DNA of 64,000 nt from positions 1 through 64,000 of the forward strand of contig JAYKXP010000007.1 in NCBI GenBank assembly GCA_037176845.1, given 5' to 3'. The stretch comes from Paramarasmius palmivorus (lineage: Eukaryota; Basidiomycota; Agaricomycetes; Agaricales; Marasmiaceae). This document shows positions 28,610-39,904 of the stretch, in pieces. Position 1 is the first letter of the stretch, and every line of letters starts with the position of its first letter. Both the position numbers and the translations under genes were made by a program. Below the pieces are notes generated by a model. It was not told where the DNA came from and made no database searches. It saw nothing but the letters and a program-made list of their open reading frames with translations.

Positions 28610-31600
28610 AAAGGGTACGCTCATGCCCATGGTGACGATCTCTACTCATTTACTTTGCCGTACATATGCTATAGATATTGTTTAATATTTGTTTATACAC
28701 GCGACCTATTCAAGTTTCACTTGAACGCCCTTCCAGTATTCCTGTATGCGCCACACGCACTCCGCTTGCCAACAATATTGCCGATGGAATTTACTGTCAC
28801 CTTGGGTGAGGTCTTCACCGTGTAGATGACCTCCTACACAGAAGCGCTTAAGCACAGGGAGCGAACCTCTAACAAAAATTTTGCAAGTCGAGCGCCGTGC
28901 AAGCGCCTGGAAGACAGCGCCCACAGATGCGTGACATTTTCTTTCATGGTAACTGCACGAGGCCAGGTACGGGGCCCCACAATTTCTGCTGCAGAATCGA
29001 TTCCGAATAACCTGCCTGGCATCAGTAGGGCAACAGTCTGTCTCCGAAGGAAGTCAGAGACGAGAAGGACAAGAAACCCATTAGGCCCTGAACTCAACCG
29101 TTACACCGAGTCGGTCACCAATGCATGATCAAATCTTCGCTCAAGAGTTTGTTTAGCCCAGTGACTTTTCAACGTCAGAGAAACGAGATCTCGAATAAGG
29201 TGTAGTTCATTGCTTTTATCTGTCGTTTGCCGTCTAATGATACTGATTGTTGGTTAATGCTGAGCCAGTCTCCTCAAGTAGTCACTACCGAGTCACGGCG
29301 AGGTAGGCAATATTCTCAAACTCGACGATAACATACTAAAGCCCTCGATTTAATGAAGCAAGAAGAACCAGATCTTACGGACTGGTCGTCAGTGGCGGCA
29401 AGATCTTCTCTTAACTCGACCTCATCAGTCCTTGTTAGGCTGGGAGCAAGTGCGACACTGTCTCTACGCTCCCCGGCTCTCATTATGCCTCTCTTTCGTG
29501 TACCCTCAAATGTTTGCCGAATTCCACATATGTTCAAGGACATTTTGTTGTCATGTCTTCGAGTTCGACAAGTGGCTGATTGACACCCCGGCGAAATTGG
29601 TCTTTCCATTAAAATCGGGCCTCCTCGCTTCTGCGGAATCGTGTAACCCCCGACATAGGACTCGGAAGTCCCGTCCAAGCGTCGACTATTGCTCTCGATT
29701 TCCGATCCAATCTCGTAGGCCGACTGGACCTAGGCAGCGACAAATTCAGGTTCTGTGTCACTGGGCGAACAATTAATCGCGATCTTTTGGGAATATAACC
29801 GACTCGGTCGGTTTCCTACAAGATGCCGATCCCCATAATGTTATACCACGAATTTCGGACCAGCCGATACAGTCATAGTCCGAAGGTGTAAATGGAGTTA
29901 CTTCAAAGGCGCTGTATCGTCGCTCCCGCCTGGCGTCAGTACCGAATCCCTGGCAGCTTGAACAGTTTGCGATGCGGCCTCGGCAGGACGCCTTCCCCTT
30001 TGTACCTCCCCCGAACTTGCCGTCACAATCCCGCCCCGACATAACTTGTGTCGAGGCTTATTCTCGTGGACTACTATGGGCTGTCTTCTAATTGACAGAA
30101 CTTTAAAATGCACATCGCAAGTAAGTATGTCTGCCTCTGAATTTGGCAAATTCTGACATTTTTCCGTTTTTGGTTTAGCGCAAACTCATGATCGCTACGC
30201 AGCGCGACCTCGCACTCCCGGATACTTACGACTCGCATTCTAATGGCTACTGACTCTGAGCCCGTTGGTCAGGAATTGACCGTCATACCACCGTTGTAGG
30301 CCGGTTCCGTCTCGCTACTGACGAGAGTTGGCGCCACTTTACCCTCATCATACTATTTAATCATACGACTTGTCTGTCAGCTTCTGTCTCGCAAAATCGC
30401 AGGATATGATCCGACCAAGATTCGAATTACTTTCTTCAAGCCTTGTGGATCTGGAGACGTACGTTGACCTGTCCCTGTGGCACCGATGTCTTGATGAATC
30501 TACATACAGCTCTCATGATGTTCCATGCAGGGTTGCTTGAGCGACAATTTCGGGCCTGGACCAGGTTGAGATGTGCACGTTTCTGGTGAAATCTGCATGA
30601 CCAGACTGGTATCAAGCACCTCCCGCGCACAAACGCCACTATCTGGAACTGGAAGGGAAGGTCCGATGCGCCAAGTTTGTACTCTAACGGGCTAGTATAT
30701 GGTCGCGCACCATAAACTCATCAACAACAATCAGCATCATGATTAACAACTGCTCAGCCAGTGTAGAGATGCAAATGTGGTAAGTGTGCGATTTTCATTA
30801 TATATGTTTAGTGGCGTGTAGCTGGCTCTCACACACTTCCAGGTTTAAATCGTATGCCTTCTTTTGTGGACGAATTTAGATATGCTATGAGCGCATATCA
30901 TTGCTTCCCTAAAGCTATTGTTCGAGGTTACCCGAATTGAAGCAGTGCCAACTGGTGCGTAACCGATCCAGAGCGGTATCATTAGACAAAGATAAGAAAC
31001 ATTCTGTCGTTCTCATCGTCATGGTCTATTCATACTTATCATTCAGCTTCTCTCTATCGCTCGAGAACAAGTGCGTCATGTTCTTCTTGGGTTGCATATC
31101 TGTTACGGCTACCGAACAAACGTTTCCATCCCAAGCGAAGAGTGATTCTGTCCGTGGGCGATCGAGGTGCTATAATTCACTTGGATGTGCTTCCTGAGGT
31201 CTCAATGACGACATATGTATGCGGGAGACCACACACGGTTGATAAGAGGACACTTTCCGATTCGCACCTACCGATGCCGATTCCAGCGTGTCGCGAAAAA
31301 ATTTTCGGACAGCAGTCAGGAAGACCCCAGTCCAAATCCCGAATCTCTTCTGGCTCTTCCTTCCCTCCGACCTTTCTACTACCGATAGATGTTCTTCGTT
31401 CTTGATGGACACGCGTACTGCGTATGTTAAGAACGGATCCTACAGCAGTAGGCCCGAGCAAAAAAACTCACGCCTGCGGCCTGTGATCGTCGATTCGACT
31501 TTCGTTACGATCATCAAGACTTGCTGTAAAAAAAAAAAGTTGTAGTCCAGGTAAAAAAAGAGATTCGAGAAGGTCAACTTGTCGTAACAATGGCGATCCT

Positions 31601-33264
31601 CCCCCAATTGTTCATCATGATGGGAAATTCGAGGGGACTGCTGTCCTCGATGTTAACGTTGTTAACGAACGCTGTGCTACCGTAAGATTGACGAGAAAGG
31701 TGTACGCATATATACGTGTCTACAACACAAGTCGAGTCAAGTTTCGATAAAAGTGGGTGGCGCAGGGATAGAAGACCAAGGGCCACTGGCAATCGCCGTA
31801 CGTACCACTGTATTACTATTATCACCCACGGTGGCTCAGCGTATAATTGATTGATGGTGAAGTTTTTTTTTTTCTATTGAATAATTATAGACCAAGAACT
31901 TGTCGCTCCACTCACATAACAGAAAGTAAAAAACCAAGGACCTAATCGCTTAGACAGCAACGCTTTGGCCCTTTGATACGCTAGGCTGTCGTTGAGGCGG
32001 TCTCAATACGGTCGTCGCCAAACGTCCCAATTCAGAACAACAGAGCCACCTCCACCTTCCGCCTCTTCGCACCCTCTTTTTTTTTCACGCCCTGAGAACA
32101 GTTCAAACCAAACACGGTCCTACTGTCCCAGGAATACGGAGTAAAAAGCCGAGTCAGGAGATGTCAGATTCATTCAATAACAGCTAACAATCCCACTGTC
32201 ATATCAACCTTTCCCTGAACGCTTCTCTTTCTGATGATAGCCGCGTTTGGTTTTATCCCCTGAAAGAATGGACTCCCATGATCGAAAAGAGACTGGGCGA
32301 GGGCGGCCTGGCAGGGTCGTCCAGAATGGCGCTGTTCATTTTGCTACGAGAGGTTGACCCTGGCTCTTACGAGCTGTGTCCCTCTAGATTAATTGAATAG
32401 CGGGTATCGCTAGGTTTTGGGGGCGTCATGATTGTCGAAATGAGTTGCAGAGGATCGTGTTATGGACTGGAAGATACGGGCTTACTCAAATGGTCCTGCG
32501 GAAGGCGTAAAGAAGGGACTTGCTCGGTGACTGAGCTTGAAAAAAAAAAATCTGACAAGTTGGTGCGAGAAAATGATCCAAGTTAGGAACCCGTGCTGCT
32601 GGTCGAGGCACCGCGACACAAAACAACATTTCCTTTTTGTCATACTTGGTGGAAGAACTGCGGGGGGAAAAGAAGCTCTGTACAACAACCAACTTGATCT
32701 AATTTATCACGGCTGCATTCTACTTCATTCGATTTTTGTTGGGAACACCGCATCGGCGGAGGTAAGGTCACAAAGGTTAATTCAATTTTGGTGTTGGCAT
32801 CGAAGTTCACAGTAGAAAATTTTTCATTCGAGTATGAAGACTCGACTCTGGACAAGGATCCATTTCAGACTGGATAGGTAGTACATCGAAGTGGCGGTGT
32901 GGTAGTAGTAGCACAATGGTATAACGTACAGTGATGCAAAACAGGTAAAGAAAATCTAGGTAGTGATATGCATGCAAGTGGAGGTATCTAGAGAATAATA
33001 TGATATCCGAAAGCAGGTGATGCTATTTTTGAGAGGGAGAGGCGTGTGCAAGAAGGAAAACAATGTTGCGGATGCGATGGAGTGGAGAAAGAACCAAAAG
33101 GAGTGATAGGATGATGCGTGTTAAGGCGTGTGGGTGTTTTTGAGTGGGGAAGTGGAGAAGAAATAGGGAAGGACGGGTGCAGTGAGAAATGCCAAAATAG
33201 AAAACACATCTAGGGACAGTGCAACGAAAACCGACAAGAAATAAAAGGAATACATAAGAGTCCA
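28610..33264. other. 4.65-kb stretch without a confident gene
   Basis: The stretch lies between two convergent genes (SUR2 plus, ECL1-like minus), so it is not an upstream region for either. Short frames occur on both strands, such as minus 28924-28706 and 29097-28834, but none shows a conserved family. One possible small spliced gene is listed separately at 30243-30687. Runs of A (about 31524) and T (about 31863) are present. It may hold lineage-specific genes, non-coding RNAs or decayed elements. Confidence 0.5.
30243..30687 (+). CDS. Possible small four-exon gene, unknown function
   Basis: A tentative model joins exons 30243-30267, 30403-30458, 30531-30564 and 30605-30687. All use GT..AG introns and keep one frame, giving 65 aa. 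The peptide contains YDPTKIRITFFKPCGSGD then GCLSDNFGPGP, which look like constrained protein sequence, and ends at TAA 30685-30687. Two points weaken it: the first donor (G|GTCAGG) is poor and the last intron is only 40 nt. No signal peptide is seen in this model. I do not recognise a family; the true gene could have a different first or last exon. Confidence 0.28.
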
Positions 33265-34190
33265 TCATGCGATAGCTCGAGAGATCTGCCTTCCTCGTGA
33301 ATGATGCGGCGGGACATCGTGCTTGATAGAATGAGGGATCGACCGTCGGGGTACATATCCCGGTTGGAAACAATGATAGTGGTCAGACTCGCGCTTTTTT
33401 GAGATGAGTTGAGCAGGGCTCTTTTTGAGCGGCGAGTCTTGAAGAGGGACATCAGGAATCCACCAGATAGCAGATTCATGCTCCTCATGGTCACCGCACT
33501 CTGACGGAGACAGGGAATGGGAAGGAGAAAGGTGAGAAGCGATCTCCTTGGCGTAGGAGTGATGTGCGTGAGGAGAAACGTATGAGCGGACGAATGAGAA
33601 AAGTGTAGATGATTTTTGTTTGGAAGGAAATGCAACGGGAGATGTAGATGATGTGGGAGTTGCGAGAGATGACTCTGTCGCTGGAGAAGGAAGAGTGTCG
33701 ATGTTGAGAGTAGATGTGGAGGCAATCTTTTGCTTGTAATTGCCTAGTGATGAAGTATCCGGTTTGGACATGCAAAGTGATGGAGGCATTGGCTTCTGTG
33801 AGCTCGACAGAAGCTTTGGACGAGGATAGATGGTTTGAATGGGAGGAACTTGAGGAGTGTCTGGTGGGGGACCAGCTGGAATGTTTGCTGCCCACTGACG
33901 AATGTATTGAAGATTGGGTGAAGACGATGAAGGAGTGTGAGCCGATGCATCCTCCACACGATGATAGATGGGTTCCTCGACGTCGTCGGTAAAGTAATCG
34001 TTGTCTTCATCGCCATCGAATTCCGAGGGCGAACGAATATGGACGTAAGAAGGTTGCTGACATTCGCGAGAGCAAAACACGCCTGGTCCATCCTGGAAGG
34101 AAAAGTAAATGTGAGTAAGGAACGACAAGGGAGAAAAGACAAAAAACATACGAAATGGCACTGGCAGGTAAGGCAAAAGTCAGTGTCCAT
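33265..34190 (-). CDS. ECL1-like zinc-binding protein
   Basis: This 288-aa protein is built from two exons: 34190-34152, encoding MDTDFCLTCQCHF, and 34092-33265. After the 59-nt intron the frame continues DGPGVFCSRECQQ, so the N-terminus carries a C-x2-C ... C-x3-C pattern. That matches the short zinc-binding motif of the fungal ECL1/2/3 lifespan-extension family. The rest is Ser/Pro-rich and disordered, with an acidic patch (EFDGDEDNDYFTDDVEEP) and a C-terminal HHSRGRQISRAIA. Ecl proteins in fission yeast extend chronological lifespan under nutrient stress, probably through transcription; that role here is inferred. The motif is split by the intron, so single-exon searches miss it. A long divergent region separates it from the UCH gene. 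Confidence 0.72.
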
Positions 34191-35958
34191 GGTGGTAGTT
34201 GTGTTGAGGAGGAGAAGGGAGGCAGTTGGGGACAAGGCATGAGGCAAAGCTCGGTTGTATTTATGTCAAAAGTCCCAGATTCGCATCGACTGCCCCGACA
34301 TGTTGGCCAGGCCTTCCTTCTAAAAACAGATGTCGATCTAGATCTTGAACTAGATCTGTGACCACGACTGTGACTGTGACACGATTTTAGTACGCTTCCG
34401 AACAAGGATGTCGCCTGGTCGGTCGCCAGCTGGTCCAGCTGCCATCCGCTGCCATTCGCTCGCACCTTAGTTGCGCTCTTTCCGACTAATTCGCCTATCG
34501 ACATCGGAACCGGTAAGCAGCCAGCAAGTATTTTCTGTGGCTGCGATCCATCTCGCTTATTAGCTGTCTAGCAGTCTACTTGACTCCCTTTCGCTGCCTA
34601 TCTGGGTTCAGTTACTTGTCCTTACAGCACTCGTTACGGCTCTGACGGACAATGCTTAATATCCTCCGACCCATGATTTTCCTTCCAATCTAGTTCAATA
34701 TCCTCCATATCAGTCTCTGATGCTTACTTGGAAAGAAAGAAAAGAACCGCAAAAAAGAACCTTCCAAATCACAGATCAACACATGTGCACTACTCATCCA
34801 TATCCGCCATGTTCTTCTATCTCCATCACATGTGTTGCCTCTTTCTCTTTATGTCTTTTTTTCCATAGTCGTCATCGTCCCAGATTCGGTTGTCTCCTCG
34901 CGATACGGTCTTTGGCTCCTCTCCCTCCGTTCTGACGTCGTCCTTTTTTTCCACAAGACTCCCTCTCTAAAATCGTCCAATCATCATCATCCGCCGCCGC
35001 AGCCAATATCCCTATATGGCAGTCTTCGAGGAAGCCTTAGGCAATTGCCTGCCTGCCTTGCTCTCTTCGTAATCGTCCGTTCTCCTGGTCTTTTACACAC
35101 ACGAGGCCATGCGAGTCCTATTACGGACCCTGAGACTACTTCACCTAGCTGGCAATGTCACTGCAATGTCCCTGTTAACGTTCTCTTTCTGGCCCGAGTC
35201 TGGCCCTCTATAGTAATCTTCAGGGCGCGATCGCTCGAGACTTGCTTTGAACTTCACTTGGTTCCGCTAATCACAACAACGGGGGTCCAGGGATACGATC
35301 CACGCTTTGTGCATTCTTTTTTACTTGTTCTTCTTCTTGTTGTACCCCAACCAAACTCCGAGGACACGTACGCGGAACACCGGGTTATTCAACGTCCTCC
35401 CCTCTCTAAATTTGACATGATATCTATTCAACATTGTCTAGCTCGGTCCTAGGTCAACTACATCTCCGTATAACACCGAGGAACGAACAGTCAACATTGT
35501 ACAAGTTATGTATACTCTCTTATGTTGACCCTAGACTGACCCTATATTGACAGCCTTGATACTGTATGTGATATGAATGGTCGCGTTCTTCGAATCCGAG
35601 TCACACAATCGCACACACGGCGAAGCGCTGCGAGGGTACTAGTTTCAAAACGCCGTTCACTGGTAGATCCCGCATGTTCGTAACGAGTACTCACCTCACA
35701 GAGTCTCGATCGCGGTCGGTCTCTATGCAGGTGTCAAAGTTCCCTCATTCGTCGAGATGTATACTTAGTAGAATCATGGAAAAAAAAATTGTTGATAGTA
35801 CATGGGTATTAGAAAATTTTCCGCCGCAGTGTGGGTGCATGAGTATTCTCTATAGACTCTAGAGCTACGTGGTGCCATCCATGTCAGAACGATGATGGTC
35901 GTCCATGCTGTCGTCACCCCACGCGCGTCAACTTTTTCCACCTCAACCATTTACCACC
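34191..35958. other. 1.77-kb divergent upstream region
   Basis: The region lies between the ATG of the ECL1-like gene (minus) and that of the UCH gene (plus). It is rich in pyrimidine tracts and short CT-rich runs, typical of fungal 5' regions. A 206-codon frame at 34832-35452 lacks conserved features. Words related to agatctagatct cluster at 34330-34355. It could hold long 5' leaders or a non-coding RNA. Confidence 0.45.
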
Positions 35959-37247
35959 ATGTCATCAGAAACAGCACAAAACTCTCAAGCTGCGTCAGGT
36001 CGCTGGATTCCTCTCGAATGTAACCCCGAGGTTCGTCACATTCGGCTTGATAACAATTTGTTCCATCGGCTGATGTACATGCGTACCCTTTGTTCAACAA
36101 CAGGTTCTCAACTCGGTACGCGTCTGATCCCTTCTACGCGTCCCCTGCCACTTTCCTCATGGTCCCGCATAGTGGGCTAACCGAGCAGGACTCGTCTCCA
36201 CCGAATCTCAGTTTACAGATATCTATGGATTCGATGAGGAAGTGAGTCGACATCGCTCCGTTGCTGTTGCATTGCTGATCATGAATCATACTGGATCATC
36301 ATTATCAACAACAGCTCCTCGCCATGGTTCCCCGTCCAGTGAAGGCGATCCTTTTACTATTCCCAATCTCTGATGCACTGGAAGCAAAACGTAGAGAAGA
36401 AGATGAAAAGATCAACGATCAACAGTTGGATAATGTTCTATGGATCAAACAGACGGTACGTACGGTACCTTCGCGGCATCCCAGACCCCCGTTCTTTTTA
36501 TCTGAATCTCTCTCATTACTTGACAGATCTCAAACGCTTGTGGGACAATAGGCCTTTTACATGCGCTGGCTAACGTACGTCGCCTCGATTTGTTCCCAAG
36601 CGAAGCCTTCTTTTTTACTGATTGCCCACCTTTCTTCATGTCCCTTTCTGTATGTTCCTCTCTATCCGCTATTGTTCGGTTCTCATGAACTAGAGTAACG
36701 TGTCCTTCACACCCGAAAGTCCACTTGCACAATTCGTACAAGCTTGCAAGGGTAAGTTGATTCCTCAGTCACGCTGTACCGCCGCCACCGCCGCCCTCGT
36801 CTCTACCCAAGTAACCCTGGGCACTAATCACCCTCCGCCGATTAGCAAAAACACCACAGGAACGAGCCGAATTCCTGGAGGCAACACCTCTCTTCGCAAA
36901 CATTCACGCAGACGCTGCTTCTACCGGTCAATCCGCGGTTCCCACCGACCTTGATACCGACCTTCATTTCACCTGTTTCGTTGAAATCAACATCAACGAC
37001 GAACCTCACATTGTGGAATTCGACGGTCGTCGTGCAGGTCCCTTTGATCGAGGTGCATGTCCCACGGGAGATTTTCTCAAGGTGAGGTGATTCTCGTATT
37101 TCTTTGATAGGTGATTGACAGATGTGTTGTTGGTATTATATACATATTTTACAGGATGTAGCGAGTTTGGTCCGGGAAGTCTATGTTGCACAGTCTTCTA
37201 GCATCCAGTTTAGTATGGTGTCACTTGGACCACCATCGGATTGGTGA
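35959..37247 (+). CDS. YUH1: Ubiquitin carboxyl-terminal hydrolase, UCH family (peptidase C12)
   Basis: The enzyme is a cysteine protease that removes small adducts from ubiquitin or Nedd8 C-termini. Multiple short exons give 242 aa, close to yeast Yuh1 and human UCHL3. The start is MSSETAQNSQ, followed by RWIPLECNPEVLNSWA. Catalytic residues can be placed: Gln in VLWIKQT (about 97), Cys in NACGTIGLLHALAN (about 103), His in LHFTCFVEI (about 174) and Asp in VEFDGRRAGP (about 193). All four are present, so the enzyme should be active. No C-terminal UCH37-like extension is seen. Introns are canonical, including the one at GAG|GTTCGT joining CNPE to VLNS. It is convergent with the DUF1640 gene, with 99 bp between stops. 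Confidence 0.94.
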
Positions 37248-37346
37248 TAGATGGGTGCATTATATGAGGGGGGTATTAACGAGAACGGTGATAATGTAAG
37301 GTATACCGGGTACAAGTACAACCAAAGAAGTGTTGTTGTAGAGTAG

Positions 37347-38150
37347 TCACATACGAAACCGAAGATAGGCCATCAACAAGGCTGAGCAACCGGTGACTGG
37401 AGACGGGGAAAAAGAACATTCAATATGGAAAAACTCGAAAGCATAAAGTAACGTACCCAGCCCCACGAGGTATTGTAGAGTCGTGGCCTACAATTAAAAA
37501 AGGTCACATTCGATCAAGGGAACGGAAGAAGAGCAAATAAAACACCGAACGGACCTTGGAAGCCTGTATGTTTGTTCTCAAGGATGCGATCTCCTGCTCA
37601 ATTTTGTATTCGACTTCTTTAATCTTGAGCTCCTGACCGCTGCTTTCCTCTCGTAAACGACCCTTTTCCAGGTTCAAGTCTAAACGGACACCAGCTTGTG
37701 TCCGTGTGATCTCTTCTCGTAGACGTTGCTTCAGTTTCTCGATATCATTCACCAAGCGGTCGTTTTCGGCTTTAATCATGGCCAAATCGTTCTTCTCCAT
37801 TAGTTGTAGCTCGGATTTGATTTGAGCAAAGTCGACTTGTTGTTTGTAATGGTGCTATACAAGGCAATTACGACGCCTCAGAGGGTTATGCATGTACAAG
37901 GAACAACATGGCGCACCTTTTCCTGTTCTGCTTTGGTGACCATGTTGCTCGTCATGTTGCGTATGCTCTCATCAATGACCTCTGCCATAGCCGTCATGAT
38001 ACCCTCCGCTTGTGCCCGATTCAGTCCTTCTCTCTCCAGCCGCTGCACGAATTGGTGTGTATCGAAATGGAAGTCGGAGCGAGGAATAGAAGTCGAAAAT
38101 GAGCGACTGTAAAGACTGGGATTGATTCTTGTGAGATTTCTAAGGAGCAT
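37347..38150 (-). CDS. DUF1640 mitochondrial coiled-coil protein (MCUR1/CCDC90-like)
   Basis: Start ATG is at 38150. The N-terminus MLLRNLTRINPSLYSRSFST is Arg/Ser-rich without acids, a clear mitochondrial presequence. The DUF1640 signature follows: FDTHQFVQRLEREGLNRAQA, then EGIMTAMAEVIDESI. A long coiled coil comes next (AMIKAENDRLVNDIEKLKQR, LREEITRTQAGVRLDLNLEK). After two further introns, a short hydrophobic segment (LQYLVGLVTGCSALLMAYL) ends the protein at 37347. This N-in coiled coil with a terminal membrane anchor is the layout of yeast Fmp32 and animal MCUR1/CCDC90B, linked to cytochrome oxidase assembly or calcium-uniporter regulation. Which role applies here cannot be told from sequence. 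Confidence 0.86.
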
Positions 38151-38361
38151 GGTGAGAGTAGCGAACCAAGTGGAATAAGCGCGCGTCGTCCACGACCTGT
38201 AAGATGCCTTTCGGATCGGGTTCGGACATCCCTCGTCCTCCTTTTTGTCAGCAACCCATGGCCAGTCGGGATATTCCTCACCCCATCCGAGGCCCGTTCT
38301 ACGGTACTTAAGAGGTCGTATTCACACTCGGGGGTGATCTCAACGTTCTCAACTTTGAACA
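38151..38361. promoter_or_regulatory. 211-bp shared divergent promoter (DUF1640 gene / nitronate monooxygenase)
   Basis: The gap separates two divergent start codons. It is GC-rich near 38180-38200 (gcgcgcgtcgtcc) with no TATA box that I can see. Confidence 0.5.
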
Positions 38362-39818
38362 ATGCGCCGAATCAACACACCATTGACCCGTTTGCTAGGT
38401 GAGCTCGGATCCCCGCCGCTTTAAGCTAATTCTAATCCTTCTAAAGATATCACCACTCCCGTAGTCGTGCCGCCAATGGCAGGCGCTTCTGGAGGTACTT
38501 TTTGATTCACAGTGATATGCATGAACAAGCCTCCATACACTTACTCAATTCGTCAGGCGCTTTAGCAGCTCAAGCAACCATAGGAGGTAACTTACCTTCG
38601 AATTCAATTTCCGCTATAAACGTCTGACGATGCCACCGAACAGGCGGTTTTGGCTTCATAGCTTCAGGTATTGATGCGCCCCCTCTCTAACCTTCAAACT
38701 TACCATAGCTCTGGCTTGCATCTCCTCAACATCTAGGGTACGGATCTTTGGAATCACTCGGAAACGAGATTGCTCTGGCTCGTTCTCTGCTAGATGAAGC
38801 GCAGCATCCCCGCCCTGAACCTCGCGTTCTTCCTATCGGAGTCGGATTCTTCGGCTGGTTACTAGAAAAGGATCACGCTAGAGCCAAAGAATACATCTCA
38901 TTCGTTTTAGACAACAACTTGCAGGCTATCTGGTTCTCGTTTGGTCGAGACCTAGGAACTTGGGTCCAATTTGTTCGCGATTATGATCAACGATCCTCCA
39001 AAAGCCACCGCACTGTTATTTTTGTCCTCGTAAACACCGTCGAAGAAGCCTCGGCCGCAATCAGCATCTGGAAGGCGGATGTGGTTGTGGCGCAAGGAAA
39101 GTCTTTTCTGCACATCAAGGAATGGGCTGGTGCTGAAACAGTGCTATAGGTAATGAAGCGGGAGGCCATGGTCTTGGAACTGCGCCATCGCTATTAACAC
39201 TGGTACCTGCCGTTTTGGACTTGTCTGACTCCGAAATGGGATGTCCCCCCATTTTGGCTGCGGGAGGTTTGGCTACTGGAGCTCACATAGCTTCTATGCT
39301 GACTCTCGGAACCTCTGGTGCGGTCTTGGGTACCCGATTCCTACTCTCCCCCGAAAGTCAGTATTCTGATGAGCAACGACGTTGTTTGATCGATGCTGGA
39401 CCATCATCCACCGTGCGCACAATGGCATTTGACAACGCTCGGGGTACGCTGGATTGGCCGGAAGGTATTGATGGTCGCGGTCTTCGAAATGGTGCGACCT
39501 GACATTTTTGTTGACTTGTACGTTTTTGATGCATCTGTTGCAGACACGGTGAAGGATTTTGATGCAGGTATGGACCTGAAGAACTTGCAGGAATTGTTTC
39601 AGAAAGGTATTGCGGCGAAAGACCCTTCCCGTATGTTAGTATGGGCAGGCACTGGTGTTGGTATAATGAAATCAGTAAAACCAGCAACAGTAAGTCATTC
39701 CATGGACTAGTCTTTTTGCCTTCCTCTGAATCGTTGTGATGTTATGCAGCACATAGTACAGGAACTACATACCGAATGCGAAGAGAAGCTGAGACGGGTC
39801 TACAATATGTGCGAATGA
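38362..39818 (+). CDS. Nitronate monooxygenase-like (2-nitropropane dioxygenase) flavoprotein
   Basis: This FMN-dependent TIM-barrel protein oxidises alkyl nitronates in characterised members. Start ATG is at 38362 (MRRINTPLTRLLD). Conserved blocks are ITTPVVVPPMAGASGGALAA, GGGFGFIASGYGS, LPIGVGFFGWLL, VVVAQGNEAGGHGLG, PPILAAGGLATGAHIASMLT, LGTSGAVLGTRFLLSPES and WAGTGVGIMKSVKPA. The glycine-rich AAGGLATG and GTRFL segments bind the FMN phosphate. The residue expected as catalytic base in many members is the His in EAGGHGLG. Keeping this motif in frame needs an intron at 39097-39149 whose donor is GA, not GT (CAAG|GAAAGT). Without splicing the frame stops at 39149. All other introns examined are GT-AG. 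The physiological substrate in fungi is unclear. Confidence 0.88.
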
Positions 39819-39904
39819 ATCGATTCTATATCAGGAATGTAATACAAGTACACGTTTGTTGTAAGCAGATATACAAATGTTCTTTTCCCGACTCCAAGGA
39901 CCCT

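Noticed and set aside
34832..35452. 206-codon open frame in the ECL1-like/UCH divergent region
   Set aside because: Its residues have no conserved motif, it lies in pyrimidine-rich upstream DNA, and it lacks a good context; probably chance opening.
39097..39149. Calling the nitronate monooxygenase gene a pseudogene because of the in-frame stop
   Set aside because: The stop is removed if the GA-AG intron is spliced; all other conserved blocks and introns are intact, so an unusual intron is at least as likely as decay.
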